From the NCBI GenBank assembly GCA_015179045.1, contig WHUZ01000001.1, forward strand, positions 1,860,001 through 1,924,000: a stretch of 64,000 bases of DNA. The letters run 5' to 3'. Below the pieces are notes generated by a model. The model saw only the letters and a list, made by a program, of their open reading frames with translations. It made no database searches and was not told the origin of the DNA. Numbering within the stretch: position 1 is the first letter of the stretch; each line of letters begins with the position of its first letter. The stretch is from Kalaharituber pfeilii. Its lineage: Eukaryota > Ascomycota > Pezizomycetes > Pezizales > Pezizaceae. Of the stretch, positions 63,872 through 64,000 are shown in pieces. Position numbers and translations under genes: made by a program.

Positions 63872-64000
63872 ATGGCTGATCCTCAACCCCCCGCCATCAA
63901 GCCTGTCGCACTCTCAAACCCCGCCACGGACCCCGCCAGAGCTGCATCTCAGCCCAAAAAGGTTGAACAACATATTACCCCATGGGAGGTTGAAGGAGCC
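63872..64000 (+). CDS. WRS1: Cytosolic tryptophanyl-tRNA synthetase, N-terminal 43 codons (runs off the window)
   Basis: The frame from the ATG at 63872 reads MADPQPPAIKPVALSNP and ends KVEQHITPWEVEGA at the window edge. The (Q)xxTPWEVEGA motif, preceded by a short polar Ala/Pro/Lys-rich extension, is characteristic of the start of the catalytic part in fungal cytosolic tryptophan-tRNA ligases, which charge tRNA-Trp. The signature HIGH and KMSKS motifs lie beyond the window. The identification rests on this short motif. Confidence 0.7.
   Translation, partial: MADPQPPAIKPVALSNPATDPARAASQPKKVEQHITPWEVEGA

Noticed and set aside
1..64000. CRISPR array, prokaryotic operons or ribosome-binding sites
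   Set aside because: No regularly spaced repeats with unique spacers, and the introns and gene families show nuclear fungal DNA.

Overview
This is eukaryotic nuclear DNA, almost certainly from a filamentous ascomycete (Pezizomycotina). The genes carry mostly short introns (about 50-200 nt, donor GTATGT or similar), and the recognisable proteins are typical ascomycete housekeeping genes. They lie in small islands separated by long AT-rich, gene-poor stretches full of decayed mobile elements. The layout resembles repeat-rich Pezizomycetes such as truffle relatives, but I cannot fix the genus.

Layout: 1-2 kb, repeats including a tRNA-like SINE. 2.3-4.1 kb (-), single-pass membrane protein. 7.3-8.5 kb (+), decayed TRM9 (tRNA methyltransferase) pseudogene. 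9.0-9.7 kb (-), Myb/SANT protein. 14.7-16.2 kb (+), tubulin cofactor B. 17.9-20.5 kb, Helitron relic, pogo-like termini and SINE copies. 21.2-23.8 kb (-), ATP25 with an unusual 15-residue tandem repeat. 24-26.5 kb, repeats and a Copia reverse-transcriptase relic. 26.6-33.3 kb, the densest gene island: FMN1 (-), SWD1 (+), CSN7 (-) and a probable complex III assembly factor (+), in divergent and convergent pairs. 33.3-45.4 kb, a long gene-poor stretch with several small foldback or TIR elements. 45.5-46.9 kb (+), an unrecognised disordered protein. 47-56.9 kb, gene-poor with further TIR elements. 56.95-62.33 kb, a complete Copia retrotransposon with apparently identical 276-bp LTRs and a GTTAT target duplication, inserted into a NACHT (NLR-type) pseudogene whose halves are visible on both sides. 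63.9 kb to the end (+), the first 43 codons of cytosolic tryptophanyl-tRNA synthetase.

The intact genes serve chromatin (SWD1, the Myb protein), ubiquitin-like signalling (CSN7), mitochondrial respiration (ATP25, UQCC2-like), flavin synthesis (FMN1), the cytoskeleton (TBCB) and translation (WRS1). They do not form one pathway. The most unusual items are the ATP25 repeat, the SINE family with polymerase III-like boxes, the nested Copia-in-NLR insertion, the TRM9 relic and a set of undescribed-looking small TIR elements. I saw no CRISPR array, no rRNA and no convincing functional tRNA gene. All assignments come from reading the sequence and from memory of the families; no database search was run.
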